This document shows, one piece after another, positions 14,172 through 25,800 of a DNA stretch of 64,000 nt (positions are counted from its first letter, which is position 1; each line of letters starts with the position of its first letter). Location of the stretch: assembly GCA_008508345.1 (NCBI GenBank), contig QNGE01001745.1, positions 62,001 to 126,000 of the forward strand, read 5' to 3'. The notes beneath the pieces were generated by a model. That model did no database searches. It worked only from the letters and a program-made list of their open reading frames with translations, and had not been told where the DNA came from. This DNA is from Paragonimus westermani. Its lineage: Eukaryota; Platyhelminthes; Trematoda; Plagiorchiida; Troglotrematidae. Made by a program: the position numbers and the translations under genes.

Positions 14172-15828
14172 ACGACATATTTATACACGGCAAAAGAAAG
14201 ACAGTAAATAACCCATTTTTCTGACCGACATCTTCCCTTTCATGTTAGCTGACACTAAGCACATACTTGTGTACGAAGATCGCAACACTGTGATCTGTAA
14301 GATGCTGAATATTGCATTTTAGGGCCATGATTCGAACATTTCCCGACCACTTGTCTGCGATGGGCAGGTTTGACGAACACCGATTTCGTGTCCACTCGAA
14401 TAACCACGTGGTCCATTGGCCGTTTTGCTACGTTCTCAAAAATACCTTTCTTTGGATTACGGCTTTCCTTTGAGGCATCAGAACTATGAACTAAATCCGT
14501 CCGCCTAGCAAATTTTCTTTCTTTTTTGAGGCATTGGACAAGACTCCTCTTTCTGCTGCACAGACACAACGCTACCGAAATTCGTACATAAGCCATCCAC
14601 GTCGGCTCTCAGTAGATTCAGCTATCCGGACGTCTGCTCAAATTAACTTCAAACGAACCAAGTGGGTTTTTTATTCCTACTTATGGTATGAACTGGGTGG
14701 AAGGAAGCAACTTAGCATTATCGCCTTCGTTAATCATATCCGTTATCGCGAGTTTATCGGTGAAACAGTGCCGGTGGAAATATGGGTTTTCAAATGAGCT
14801 TTTAATCTGATTTTGTTTAAGCTTTTCGATGCGTATATCAGCTAGCAAACGGTCGACTGTTAATTTCACAGGAACCCAATCTATTTCTTTTGTAAGACAA
14901 TCAGTTAAAATTGAATCTAGTGATTGCTGTGTAACGAACAGGCAATTCCGTGCTCAAGTAGCACGGTGTCAGTGTACTCACATAGTCAATGGTTTCCACC
15001 AATGACATCCGTAACCAAGGAGTTGATAACAGATGAGTATATGCAATGGCTATCAAGAATCTCAAGTGTCACGCATACTATGTTGATATGAACGTTGACT
15101 TACGGGTCACAGAATCTGCGGTATTATTTTCTAATATTTTGCTATTCGTCTTGTATTCAGATAAAAAAACAGGTAATTGCCTGACCATATTCGTGTTAGC
15201 ACATTGCTGCGGAAAAGCTACTGGAGATACACAAACCATTATTTTCAAACTTTTCGGATTTTTTTTATCAGAAACATCGTTTTAGGTTATAAATACGTTG
15301 CCTTTATTTCGGAAGTGTTCACTGAAGTCCTAAAAACACCACATCATCAAGCAACACCCGCATTCCCTGACTGATCATCAAGCTACGTGTTGCTAGGTTT
15401 AATATGAACGGTAACCAACAGAGATTGTAGTATGTACTCCCATCAGCTAAGCACTATTTAGCCTAACTTATGAGATTGATTGATGACAGGCCTTGAGATG
15501 TTCAGTGTTTGTGCAATGGAATGTGACCACAAAAGTCTTGTTTGCTTCAACGGCTTTGGCAACAGTTAATATTGGAAAACTCAAATCGAATCGAATGTAG
15601 CTGCGAGCGATGCGTAGTGTGAAGTGACATCAAGTTGTCTGTCGTTACTACATAAACTGCGTTACAACTAAGAAACAGAACACATTGTTCCACACATTCT
15701 AGACTAGATTTTGATATTAAGCGTGTAAACTACGACGGATTATAATGAGCTGGTCGATTTAAAGCGAGCTCCACGGGTATTTGGTTGCAACCTCCGCATT
15801 CCGGTTTGGTCAAAACTTTTAGAGGGGA
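14172..15828. other. Non-coding stretch, nothing recognised
   Basis: A minus frame (14255-14596, 113 codons) and several plus frames are open here, but none has recognisable motifs. Confidence 0.4.
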
Positions 15829-15910
15829 AGCAACAGGCTAGCGTTTCGCTCTTACTAGGGCTTGTCACTAGTGATTACTGCTGTCCTGGCAGGAGTTTAC
15901 ATTCTCGTTA
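15829..15910 (-). repeat. Degenerate copy of tRNA-like dispersed repeat
   Basis: The plus strand shows a worn version of the family: tttcgctcttacTAGgGCTtGTCActAGTG, then a counterpart of the T-arm region (TGGCAGGAGTTTACATTC against CGGCCGGGATTTGAACTCC). It is the same orientation as the other copies. The B-box is destroyed. Confidence 0.45.
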
Positions 15911-16132
15911 TGGTTCGTCGTCATAATCCGTCAGACACATTGGGCTCCGTATGGAACACACAAGTAAGTTACCGCGTAGACTGTTTTGTTATCACGAAGA
16001 CTTACCGCCTTTATCAACCGCTCGGTAAAATGGGTTGACAGTACATATCCCCAGAGTCGTCACAGCTTAAAGACAGTTGCAGACGTTAGGGGCTTCCCAA
16101 ATGTCGAATTTGAACAGCCAACTTTTGTGCAG

Positions 16133-16299
16133 GATACCGGTTTTTCATTCTGAGTATGTCTCTGTGCAAAGAGGACAATTAAAGCTGATCACAGTAGACA
16201 GGATATCTCAGGACAGTTACAGGGCAACCCTCATCGTCTTCTTCCCTGCCGGATCTATTACACTCAATGTTGGCTTAATAACCCCAACTGCTATTTTAG
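16133..16299 (+). CDS. Candidate internal exon of an unidentified gene
   Basis: I do not recognise this protein. The block is bounded by a good acceptor (pyrimidine-rich ...cttttgtgcag, ending at 16132) and a donor (TTTTAG|GTAACC, intron from 16300). Between them one frame is fully open and gives a strand-rich peptide containing VSVQRGQLKLITVDR and SYRATLIVFFPAGSITLNVG, which looks like a beta-sandwich segment. Phases are 2 at the 5' end and 1 at the 3' end. I did not find a partner exon. The same frame stays open past both sites (16077-16373), so it may simply be a chance ORF. Confidence 0.25.
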
Positions 16300-18122
16300 G
16301 TAACCGTCCTCATCATCTGACTGGAGAACAGTTGTTGGTCACTATGCTTCATAATCCCAAATTTTTCTTCTGAACATAAATTTTCATTCGTCTTTAGATT
16401 TGGCAGCAAAACAATCACCTAGGTCAGTGGTGTTGATATCCTGGGCATAGGCTTCCCGTTTCACTGTCACATAATGGAGAATTCGAATTCTGTTATGCAA
16501 AACTCAATTCCGTGATCGATACAGCATACAGTCTTGCGGTTTTACAACGAATGGCAACGGGGATCGCCTCACGGCGTCACTTGTTTTAAGCAGATCTGGA
16601 CTATTCTTCAACAGAAAAGGAAAGGATTTGAAAATCCTCAACCAAAAATAGAATAGACCCAAAAACAGACTTTGCAACAAACGACGTCGTGGCCAAAGGT
16701 ATCTCCTGATTATGCAGCGGAGTCAATGACCAACTAATTCAATCCGTTACTTTTCGTTCGTCTAACTTACACTTTGTTTTATTTATGCCAAAAACAACCC
16801 ATGAGATTTCAGCTCTAACTATGCCATCCAGACTATCTTAATTAACTGACAACAAGTTGTACGGTAAAATCGTATTAAATTTGTGAATATTGTAAGGGTT
16901 AACCCACTGAAGTGAAACGGAACGATCAGTGGGATATTCGCGCAGCTCAATTCTCTACCTCTGACTTTTTGTAGTGATCGTAACCGAACATTGTGCAACC
17001 GCTGTTTAATCACATAAACAATTAATTTGCACCTGATACGACTTACACTATGATTTCGCTCGTTCACTTGCTACTACGCAGGAACTAGCTGTGGGTTTGA
17101 ACTACGTAAATTTCCGGTTAGTATCGCTTGTTCCTGACTAAAACATTTTTGCACATGGATGGGAGCAGATACCAGAACGACATTTTCGATAGAAGTAACA
17201 AACTTCTGAGAGCACCCTACAGGAAATCATTGCAGAACATCACTTTCCGATGAATCTCGCGCGAAACAACGGTATGACTGTACGGAATGTTCGCTAGAAC
17301 ACCCACAGGGCACCTTCAAATGTCCCATCCAACGCTGCAACAAATTTGCAGAGCGATGACCAGGCGAACCTGCCCATGCCGTTTCTGGTCATTTTCCGAA
17401 TGGTGCTGTGTCACTTATGCCTTTGGAAACAACAACCAAGTGCCGATTTTTCTCGCGGGTCACAAGGAGGCCCGTCGCTGTTTTGACCACGACACCTTGA
17501 ACAACAATTTCGGTCGATTAGTAACTAATGCAATGGGTCCTCTCCGTTTTCGTCTTTTACTGTCTTTCTTCCAGCAGATTTTACATTCTGATGCATCTAG
17601 TGTGTTAGTTCATAGCAAATTTTCACCAGTTTTCTCCCCAGTTATCTCGGAATGACCTAGATACAGGAGGTAGTATATTCAGGTTAACATACTGATAATT
17701 AACGCAGTTGAAATTAGCTCATATTCAATGAAAACGTATCATTTTATCCTCTATCTCTTCGATTTTTGTTAAAGTTCACGTTTTTTCATACCTTTATTAA
17801 CCTTTAGGTGGACCACTGTATGATGCTATGGACGCCCCGGTGTTTGCCTGTCCTGTTCCATTATTAATTCATTGATTCCAAGGGTCACTTCTGGACTTTT
17901 CGTCTACATACAGCCAATAAAATGTCAGCGACACAAATGCTAGACCCCCAGACACACTGATCGTAAAATAACGTATATGTAGACCTAGTGTCCATCTGGC
18001 TATCTTGTCTCTCGTGTCCATCACAGCCCAGACAATTTAAAAAGTGTTCGTGTCCCAGTGTTCATCTCTGCCCTATTGTGGACGCCGATGAATCTACCCG
18101 GGTATCTGTTTGCTGGTAACGT
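16300..18122. other. Non-coding stretch, one Cys-patterned frame
   Basis: A short plus frame around 17240-17362 reads YDCTECSLEHPQGTFKCPIQ and ends in a stop. The cysteine spacing is suggestive but matches no family I can name. I see nothing else in the stretch. Confidence 0.3.
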
Positions 18123-18590
18123 TTGTTTCCGCAAATCTTATCCGACTTGCGGTTTGTCAAGCGTAGCAATATTTCATTCAAAGGTGTCCACCTAGCCAAC
18201 GATATAAACCGAAAATTAAAGTTTTCTGTGACTCCGACGTATGCGGCTGCGCAGTGGCGCTTAGTTCGAACCAACAGTGTACCAGTTCTCCACGATTGCG
18301 AAGGTAGACTGTCAAACTCTTCTCTCTCCCGCACTGCACACCAGTTCACTTGTAGTTGTGGTGATGTTTACAGAGGCACAACAGACCGAAAACTAGCAAA
18401 GGGAGTCACCGAACACAACAAGAAGTGGTTGAAAGTGCTGATGATGCACCCGTCTTAACTTGTTGCACTGAGGGCTCGGAATTCAATGTCATCGACTGCC
18501 ATACACCTGATGACAACAGGTTATCAAGTTGGATTAATCAACTCATTCAACTTAGTGTTATGCAACCAAAATCCAAGACGACACTTATCC
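18123..18590 (+). mobile_element. Penelope-like element remnant (thumb plus GIY-YIG)
   Basis: The plus frame 18123-18458 (111 codons) contains SNISFKGVHLANDINRKLKF, matching the VFLRLPFKGDDVCQLIHRRL region of the intact PLE. It also contains HQFTCSCGDVYRGTTDRKL, matching YEYRCRCGASYIGRTERQL, and VTEHNKKWLK, matching VTEHIPKWV. After a frameshift near 18458, another frame gives TAIHLMTTGYQV and then SFNLV, the counterpart of SIARHILMTQH..AFRVI. The CxC pair, the second Tyr of the YIG block and the EH pair survive. The YIG itself is changed to YRG, so the nuclease is unlikely to be active. No reverse-transcriptase core is visible upstream. Confidence 0.75.
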
Positions 18591-21500
18591 GGATCTAGTT
18601 CCATGTTTGTCCACATCCGTATGATGATTAAAAATGGTATGTTTTAAATTGGCGACTGATGAGAGTAAACGAAATGCTAATGGATCGCAGCATGTCTTAT
18701 TTGCCTGGAGTCCACTGAGCTGAACTCGTTTCCTGCCATCATCCAAGTCTGTTACATTCAGCGATTCTGTCCCCTTATGACGAATCTCTTATCTAATAAC
18801 TCCGTGCCATCCAGTACCTTTGCTACGCCAACTATCAAGCGTCGAACTGAGAACGATACCATGAATAGATCAGACAGCATGCACTTTCGTCTGACACTGT
18901 TTTTCACGGTCCGTGGACTTGGTTGTTACCACACGGTTTTCGGAATGTAAGTCCAACAGCTTTACCTCTCCAACTTATGAAGAATATGAACGTCCACAAT
19001 GTGCATTCTACTGCGTTCCGTGTTACCAAGTTCAGTGTCCAAAAATCCTTTTGCATGCAGTATTACCAATCCGACTTCCTCACTAACAGCTGCACACGCT
19101 GTTGCCTTCCTCGAAAAGATATTAATTAGCTATGTTTTTCATTCGCAACTTGGGATGACCTAGTACATGCGCGGTTTCTTGCAACCAATTTTTTCACAGT
19201 TGTTAAACTTTCCTGTGCGTGAACGTTGTTACTTATGACTACGAACTGCACCAATGAAATTGTGCAAGTGAGGGTCTTTACCGTGCGCATTTGGCAGATG
19301 ATGAGGTCCACCTGTCCGAGAAATGTGCGTATTCGGTAGCCTTATGGTGTTTGGTTATTTGAAACATCCATCGTGGCTAGACAGTCGGCTCCAATGATCT
19401 GACTGGTTCCTGAAACCACTAAAACGGTGCTTCACAGTTTGGCTACGGGTACCTACACCACATTCATTCATACCATCAACTAGCTGGCAAGTGTCATGAA
19501 TATTTTACGCTCCATTTTTCTCTGTAAGCAATCAACGAATCAGCCGCCCAGTGTCGATCGAACTCTACTGCATCTCCCCATCAACCGCAGCGCGTGTCTG
19601 TGTGACCCACTACTCAACAAATTGAGTGACCATCCCAATTACACGAACAATCATGAAACCCCTTGCTTAGAACCTGTTAGTGGCTATTTGGAATACTCTA
19701 GTTATCAGTGTCCAACTTTCACACAACTGAAGTAGCTTTCTTGTTTGTTGTTCCTCCACGTTTTCGGCGCAGCTGTCCCCGATTTCGGTTTCTCCATTCC
19801 CCATTTTTTCCCCTTATGTATTCATTGGTTTTTATTATACACCTACAGTGAGGCCAAGAACATAACTTTCAATTGCAAACCGCTTTTGCGTTTTCGTCGA
19901 TATCTGTGTGTTAGACGAAGTAAGCATTGCAGACTTTGTCGCCAACAGTCTTTGGGATATTTTCGGTGAGCTGCTCACTGCTAAAATTCCGCCTAAAATA
20001 TTGCCTTGTTTGGATAGTGCTGCTCGTCATGACTCTGGTAGACTGATAGTAAACGTAAAGATACACATAAGCTCGAACAAGCTCAAACCGTTGCATCACA
20101 CTGCGACGGTCGGCTTATGTAGGGTATTTTTGTAGGTCAAGGTTCCTTTCGGCTGACTTTCGAGCTTCTTCTCATGACTTCGTGTGACTAAACGCTTGCT
20201 ATTGTTATTCTGATAGCCCGTTTCTGAAAGCGTTAATTCTCTAGCCCGTGCTCCTGCCTCATTCAGTCTAACTTACCTGCCTACAAACCCCAAAGTTAAC
20301 TGCCAACCCCACCATCCCTACCCGTGTTAGTACGGCTTTGTTGTGAGCCGCCGAACAACTGCCGACAACTAGTCGACCAGCCAAGAGAGCAAGTAAGACC
20401 GACCCTTCTTCATATCTTCGGTTCGCCCATGTCTGTCGGTAGCTTACACTTGCATTTGTTATATATTCTGGGCCCTGAACGGCCTATTGTGCCCAGTCAT
20501 TTCACCTTACCCTAAATACAAACAAACTGAGGCCTGTTTCTGTACTTGTTCATACGGTTTATATTAATAGTACCAGATATTCAGCGGCAGTATTTGGCTC
20601 TGGTAATAAGTTGCGTCGTTACCTATGGGTATGTCGCTGAACGTTCAAAATACAACCGGAATGTCAAACACTACCTCCAGCACCATTGGCACACTCCACC
20701 CACCTGCCACAGGATATATGAAAAATGAATAACCAAGAACTCAACTACTGTTTGTACATCTGACTTGTTTTTACACCCGCTGTCGGTAGTGCTGTGCCAC
20801 TTTGCAAAATCGCTTGTCCCGCACAACACCCAAATACATCTTCACTGGTACATCACAGTTTCTGGTCTCTATGTTAGTTTCAGCACACAAACCATCATAG
20901 TTTATTTGTTTATACAATTCACCACAGCAATGGAATGCAATTATTAAACGGCACGTGTTTATCATGAACCTACCAAATAATGACCATTGAAAATATAAGA
21001 TATATTAACTTTCATCCGTTCTATATCACATTCATAAGCATTGATCAAGAGGAATTTGAGAAGAATATTTTTCTCAAAATCTTCAATGCATTTTGACCAC
21101 ACAACCATAAACCTATACCTGGTTATTTGCGAAGAATATGAATGTAACAGACATAACGTTGGAAAGGATTTGAGCAGTTGAATGGTATACGTTTGGTATA
21201 ATTTATACCTTAAAGAACGCGCGGCCATACTTGCAGTACACGCATCTGTACTCTGTGGTTTATATTGTGAAAGTCGAGTAATCACAACGGACGGGTATGT
21301 GAACATTGGAATAGCGAGGAATACTTTTCAGAGAATGAATTAAGGTGACATGAGAATCAGGCAGCTTGCACCCAGTAAATGACGAGGTTTTTTAACAAAT
21401 CACCATAAAGTCAATTCAGTTCCCACGCACAAAATCGTAGAGCAGCAATCCCTGTAGAAATTGGAACAATGTGGAAATAGTGGAAGGCCGGAAGCAATAT

Positions 21501-22289
21501 CTTCTCTGGTGTTCTCTTGCATTCGCTCAGTTTAGTGGAAAGTGCGGTGTGAGAAATCACAAAAGGATTAGCACGTTTATATGAGCAGCCCGGTGGTAGA
21601 TATCAGAAATGATTGTGTGCGTTACAGTTCACTAAATTCAATGGAAATCGTAATGTCAGGATGAGATTCCATCCAGTTGTATAGAGTAAATGTAAATTCA
21701 AATGACATGGGTGTGAGATTCACTTGCGGAGTTAACGGTTGGCAATGTAGACCTGTGCAAAATTCACATCACACGAATACTAATACCTGAATGAAATCAA
21801 GTGAGAAAAGTAGCAATGATACTCATGACTAATTGTCATCAGAACCTTCCAGAAATCGACATCAAAGTTAGACGAGTTAAACCTTCCATTTAGAGAATTG
21901 TCCCTGCTGTAGGCAAATAATATTTCGTAGATATCAAACATAGAAGGTTTAAGAGTTGCCAACCTACCTACTGCTGAAGTAAACCGTGGTAGTAGTTAGC
22001 ACCACCAAATCAAACGTATGACGACGGGACACTTGTATGATTGTCAACTTTGCACAAAACTACTCACGTATAACAGTGCCTGAAAACATTCCGGATGTTA
22101 TAACCACTTCCGATAAGATCCGGAACCAAATTGAACATAACTTTGACTTGATCAGAGTTGTCGTCTCCCAGCGCCTTACTGTCAGCCGCTTTCGTTAAAA
22201 GTACTAATTTGGCGTTTTGTTCATTAAAATTCGTACGCGCAGCACATGTACTTGTCAAGGCCAAACGTGAAGACCGGCTTCATTTTCAT
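18591..22289. other. Non-coding stretch, nothing recognised
   Basis: Several C/T-rich open frames occur on the plus strand at 19.5-20.7 kb, but none resembles a known protein. No RNA gene was seen. Confidence 0.4.
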
Positions 22290-22640
22290 CTGACCGACAC
22301 TTTGGCCGCTACTCTGCTAACTGGTCTGGAGACATGACTGAATTATGGTATGCGACCGGGCTGGTTTGTACAGAATGCACTTCGCACCTCCAACGTGCAA
22401 AGTGCTGCCTCAAGACTGGGGCATTTCCACCCTGACTTTCTTTATTGCAGGTAATCCGCTTGAGACTGTGGACAGTTTCACATACTTAGGTAGCACTATC
22501 TCGTCAGCCTGTAATATTGCTGATGAGATATCAGCGAGGACAGCAAAGGCATGAGTCGCTTCCGCCAAACTGCGTCATCTGTAGCGTCGAAAAGACGTTC
22601 GGTTGTCGCTGAAGGGAAGGGTCTATAATGCTTGTNACCA
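22290..22640 (+). mobile_element. LINE (non-LTR) reverse transcriptase remnant
   Basis: A plus frame reads MHFAPPTCKVLPQDWG, then VDSFTYLGSTIS, then DEISARTAKA. After an in-frame TGA it continues VASAKLRH, and after a TAG it gives RRKDVRLSLKGRVYNAC up to the N at 22636. This is the conserved stretch following the catalytic palm in a group of non-LTR retrotransposon proteins common in flatworms: CKVLLQDW, then the YLGS block, then LRHLWRR..RLS.KGRVY. The LRHLW tryptophan has become a stop. Clear similarity starts at about 22345 and is weak before that. The YADD catalytic part and the 3' tail are absent. It is a dead fragment; the assignment to an RTE-like clade is inference. Confidence 0.7.
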
Positions 22641-22776
22641 TTTCTAGTTCTTCCGCCTAGTCTTCTTTAATCTTTGTTGGCCTTCGTAGCAACGGTTCCT
22701 TCTAGGATATTCCACGTCACTGCTGAGGTGAGCGGTGGCCCGAGTCACAGTACCTTTGGTGGGGCTCATGGCTGTT

Positions 22777-22798
22777 ATGATGATGATGATGATGATGA
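22777..22798. repeat. ATG/GAT trinucleotide microsatellite
   Basis: Roughly seven perfect ATG units lie 140 bp downstream of the LINE remnant. They might be a relic of a LINE 3' tail, but the intervening sequence is not recognisable as LINE. Confidence 0.85.
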
Positions 22799-22899
22799 AG
22801 ATGCGAGCGGCCAGTTGCACCCAGAACAATCATCGGTATCACATCAAGACAGTATGACCGTCCGTCTTTAAGTTTCGTACCAGTAAACGCACTGCGTAT

Positions 22900-25800
22900 C
22901 ACTGACGCAGGCCCACGGACGTTTTATTCTCGGAGTGCAGGCGGCCAGAAGAACCACAAGGTCGTTATCCCTAATCTGGCCGCGCACGTACGCAAACAGA
23001 ATTTCAGCCTCAATGATGGACCAAAAACTGCTGTAAAGGATCAGAAGCGTGCTGCAGGTAATTGTCGAAGCAAGACCAGAACCATTTGTGTCGAACATGG
23101 AGGCATGTTTGAAACAAACTGTCCCCAAAAGGTGTGAAGTCCAAACTTAGTGTTATGCATACAGTTTAAACTTTCAATGAATAGGCGACCATTCTGTTAG
23201 TTTTCATCCACGAAGTGCATTGATTTCACTATGGGTTTGTTACGTAACAGCCGATTGTCTGATGTTAGAATGATCAGGATTTTCTTAGAAGAGCCATCGG
23301 TTTAGTGATCCGAAGTACACGCATAGGGAGATAGTACTGACTTGGTTACACACTCAGTATTGTCCAGTAGGCATATCTGTCATTTGTAGTTCAAACGGTA
23401 GGAAAACTACAGATATGATCTCTGTTAACTAGAGACTTGATAAAACTTTACAACGCCAAATGCTCTTAGCACCCTGTACGAAACACATTGAAGAAATACT
23501 TTCGTAATTTATTTTTTTACAAGCATTCTTATTTGCTAATTTTGCGAATGCCCTTTAGTATTGGACTACTATTTTTTCCCAGTTTACAAGCCGAAATGTA
23601 CAGTTTTCCCCAGTTGGCAATTAGTCACTGTAAAGGTATCGACAGTTGTTTAGAGAGGATACAGCTGTTATTCAGGGCTTGTCCGATACAGAACCTATAC
23701 TCATACTTCTGTGTGTGTGTGTGTGCAAAATTTGTCCTCGTCCATCTAACGTTGATAAACGGAAGGACGACACTGCCCACTTTCAGGTCAATTCACACGA
23801 GTTGTTAACGTCTACTTTGCTGACTAGCGCGCTGTGTACGAGTTTTATTGAAATTAACAAATTTCTGAAGGTCGTTCACAGAATGTCGTCGGAATTTTGT
23901 TATTGGGTGGTTAATGTGTATCAGAGTTCAAGTAACCAGTTGTTATCTGGACTACCATAGCAGTAGGAAATCACCCTACTCATCCCGGTTAGGTGGTCAT
24001 CAAACCAGCTCAGTATAGCCGAAGCACAATGTACTTGCAGGTAGGGTGCTTAAGGTCACCCTGTCCAAGTCTTACCTACATGTGTAAGTAATTCAGGACA
24101 GACAACGCCTGCAAAAATGCCTATAGTTGTGTGCTTAGACCGAAATGCCTCTCACATGCACTTTGAGAAAAATGTGACCAGGGTACGTTAAGGCCTGTCG
24201 GATGGATGTCCCTATCTGGCGTAGAAAAGCACACAGCTCCACATAAGCTACTAGTTTACACGCACTACGTATAGGGTGGTAGAATGGTTCGTCGTCTTAG
24301 AGAACAACCTATCACAAGCAAGACGCCACACCAACGCACACACACACTCAGTCGCGCACTTCGCCGCTCACACATTTGAATTTGCCGATATCGTAAAACA
24401 GAACCGATACTCATGGTGATGGTTGAGAGAAAATGCATGCATAGCTTACATATCCGTTGCGACGCTACTAAAATCACACACCATGTCCAAGAATATGTTG
24501 TTGGGCAGTCGAAGTTCTTTGAGAAGGTTGGAATATAAGACAATTCCAAGTCGGTCGAAAAGTTCACGAGTTCGAAGACGTAAGGCTGTTCCGTAGGCGC
24601 CGTACTCAAAACTTACTTAACACGGAGTCTTAAATCGTCTAGTGTTATTAACGTGTTGGTTTGTCTTTTGTATGTAAAACAGAACTGCATCGATTCTTGT
24701 TCTCCATTTATTGGTAAGATGAGCAAAAGTGTTCTTCTGGAGCTGATTAGAGAAGTGTGCTTTGTGACGTATAGCTTTCTGACCAGTGGACCAACCTAGT
24801 CGGCCAGTAATGTGGAATAAACTGAACACGCCTACAAAGAGTTCTTGATGGAACTGAGAACTATACTCCTTAATTGCATCGTTTTTCTGGCCGGGAGCTA
24901 TGGAAAATTAAGCATTGTTGTAATAGGCACTCTTAGTCCCTATCAGTGTGAGTGAGATCAAGAGTGACCTTCTCATGTCTTCTGGATAGATACTTATCAC
25001 AGCTGCCGATGCGTGTTCACCTCAATTTGCCAGTTTCCGAGTATATGGGTTTGTAGCGTCAGATGTCAGCCAGAAAGAGCACGCTTCTTATTGATAATAA
25101 CGCTGAATTGCCATATTCTGGAGTTTACATTGATGGAGAGAAAATGAATTTCACGTCATTTCGTCATGGGAAGCAGAAAAGGAGATGAGTAAAGAGGGGT
25201 TGCCATGACGGGAAATAATAGTTGCCAACCAAGGTCGGTTGGATTGGGTTCGTTCGTGGCAGCTTCGATACTTTTCGGTATTATCGCCTTTGAAGAACCG
25301 ATCCGAGACGTGGTCACAAGGTCTAATAGCAACAGTGTTAACTGTGGTTTAATGCCAATAAGAAACAGACAACGACGAATTCCGCAAATCATGCCATGCT
25401 GGGTTTTTGCCACAACAGCGTGGACCACTGACTTTAAACGTTTGCAACAGTTTTCTGTTTAATTCGGTGATTGGATGGTGAACCTGCTGAACAAATTTAC
25501 AGTAGCTTTCCGAGACGTAATAGATACGCTGACAGTCAAATTACGTGACTGTCGTGAGTAGCTCCGTAATCTTTATACGGAGGACAGCCAGTTGGGTGCA
25601 GTTTGACTCATTCAGTGGAATGCTCTTAGTCGGTGCCCGCCACTGCTAATGACTTGGCAGTCAAACGTGAACCTGTGTAAATCATTTACTCGGGCAATCA
25701 CTCCTTGATTAGCCAATAGTACTGAGTTGACACTTTCCACACCAATGACATCATTTTTCAGATTCAAATAACTATCTACTGTCGTCACGTTCTCACCTAC

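Noticed and set aside
17236..17365. Zinc-binding exon (C-x2-C ... C-x4-C)
   Set aside because: The pattern is short, ends in a stop, matches no family I know and has no partner exon.
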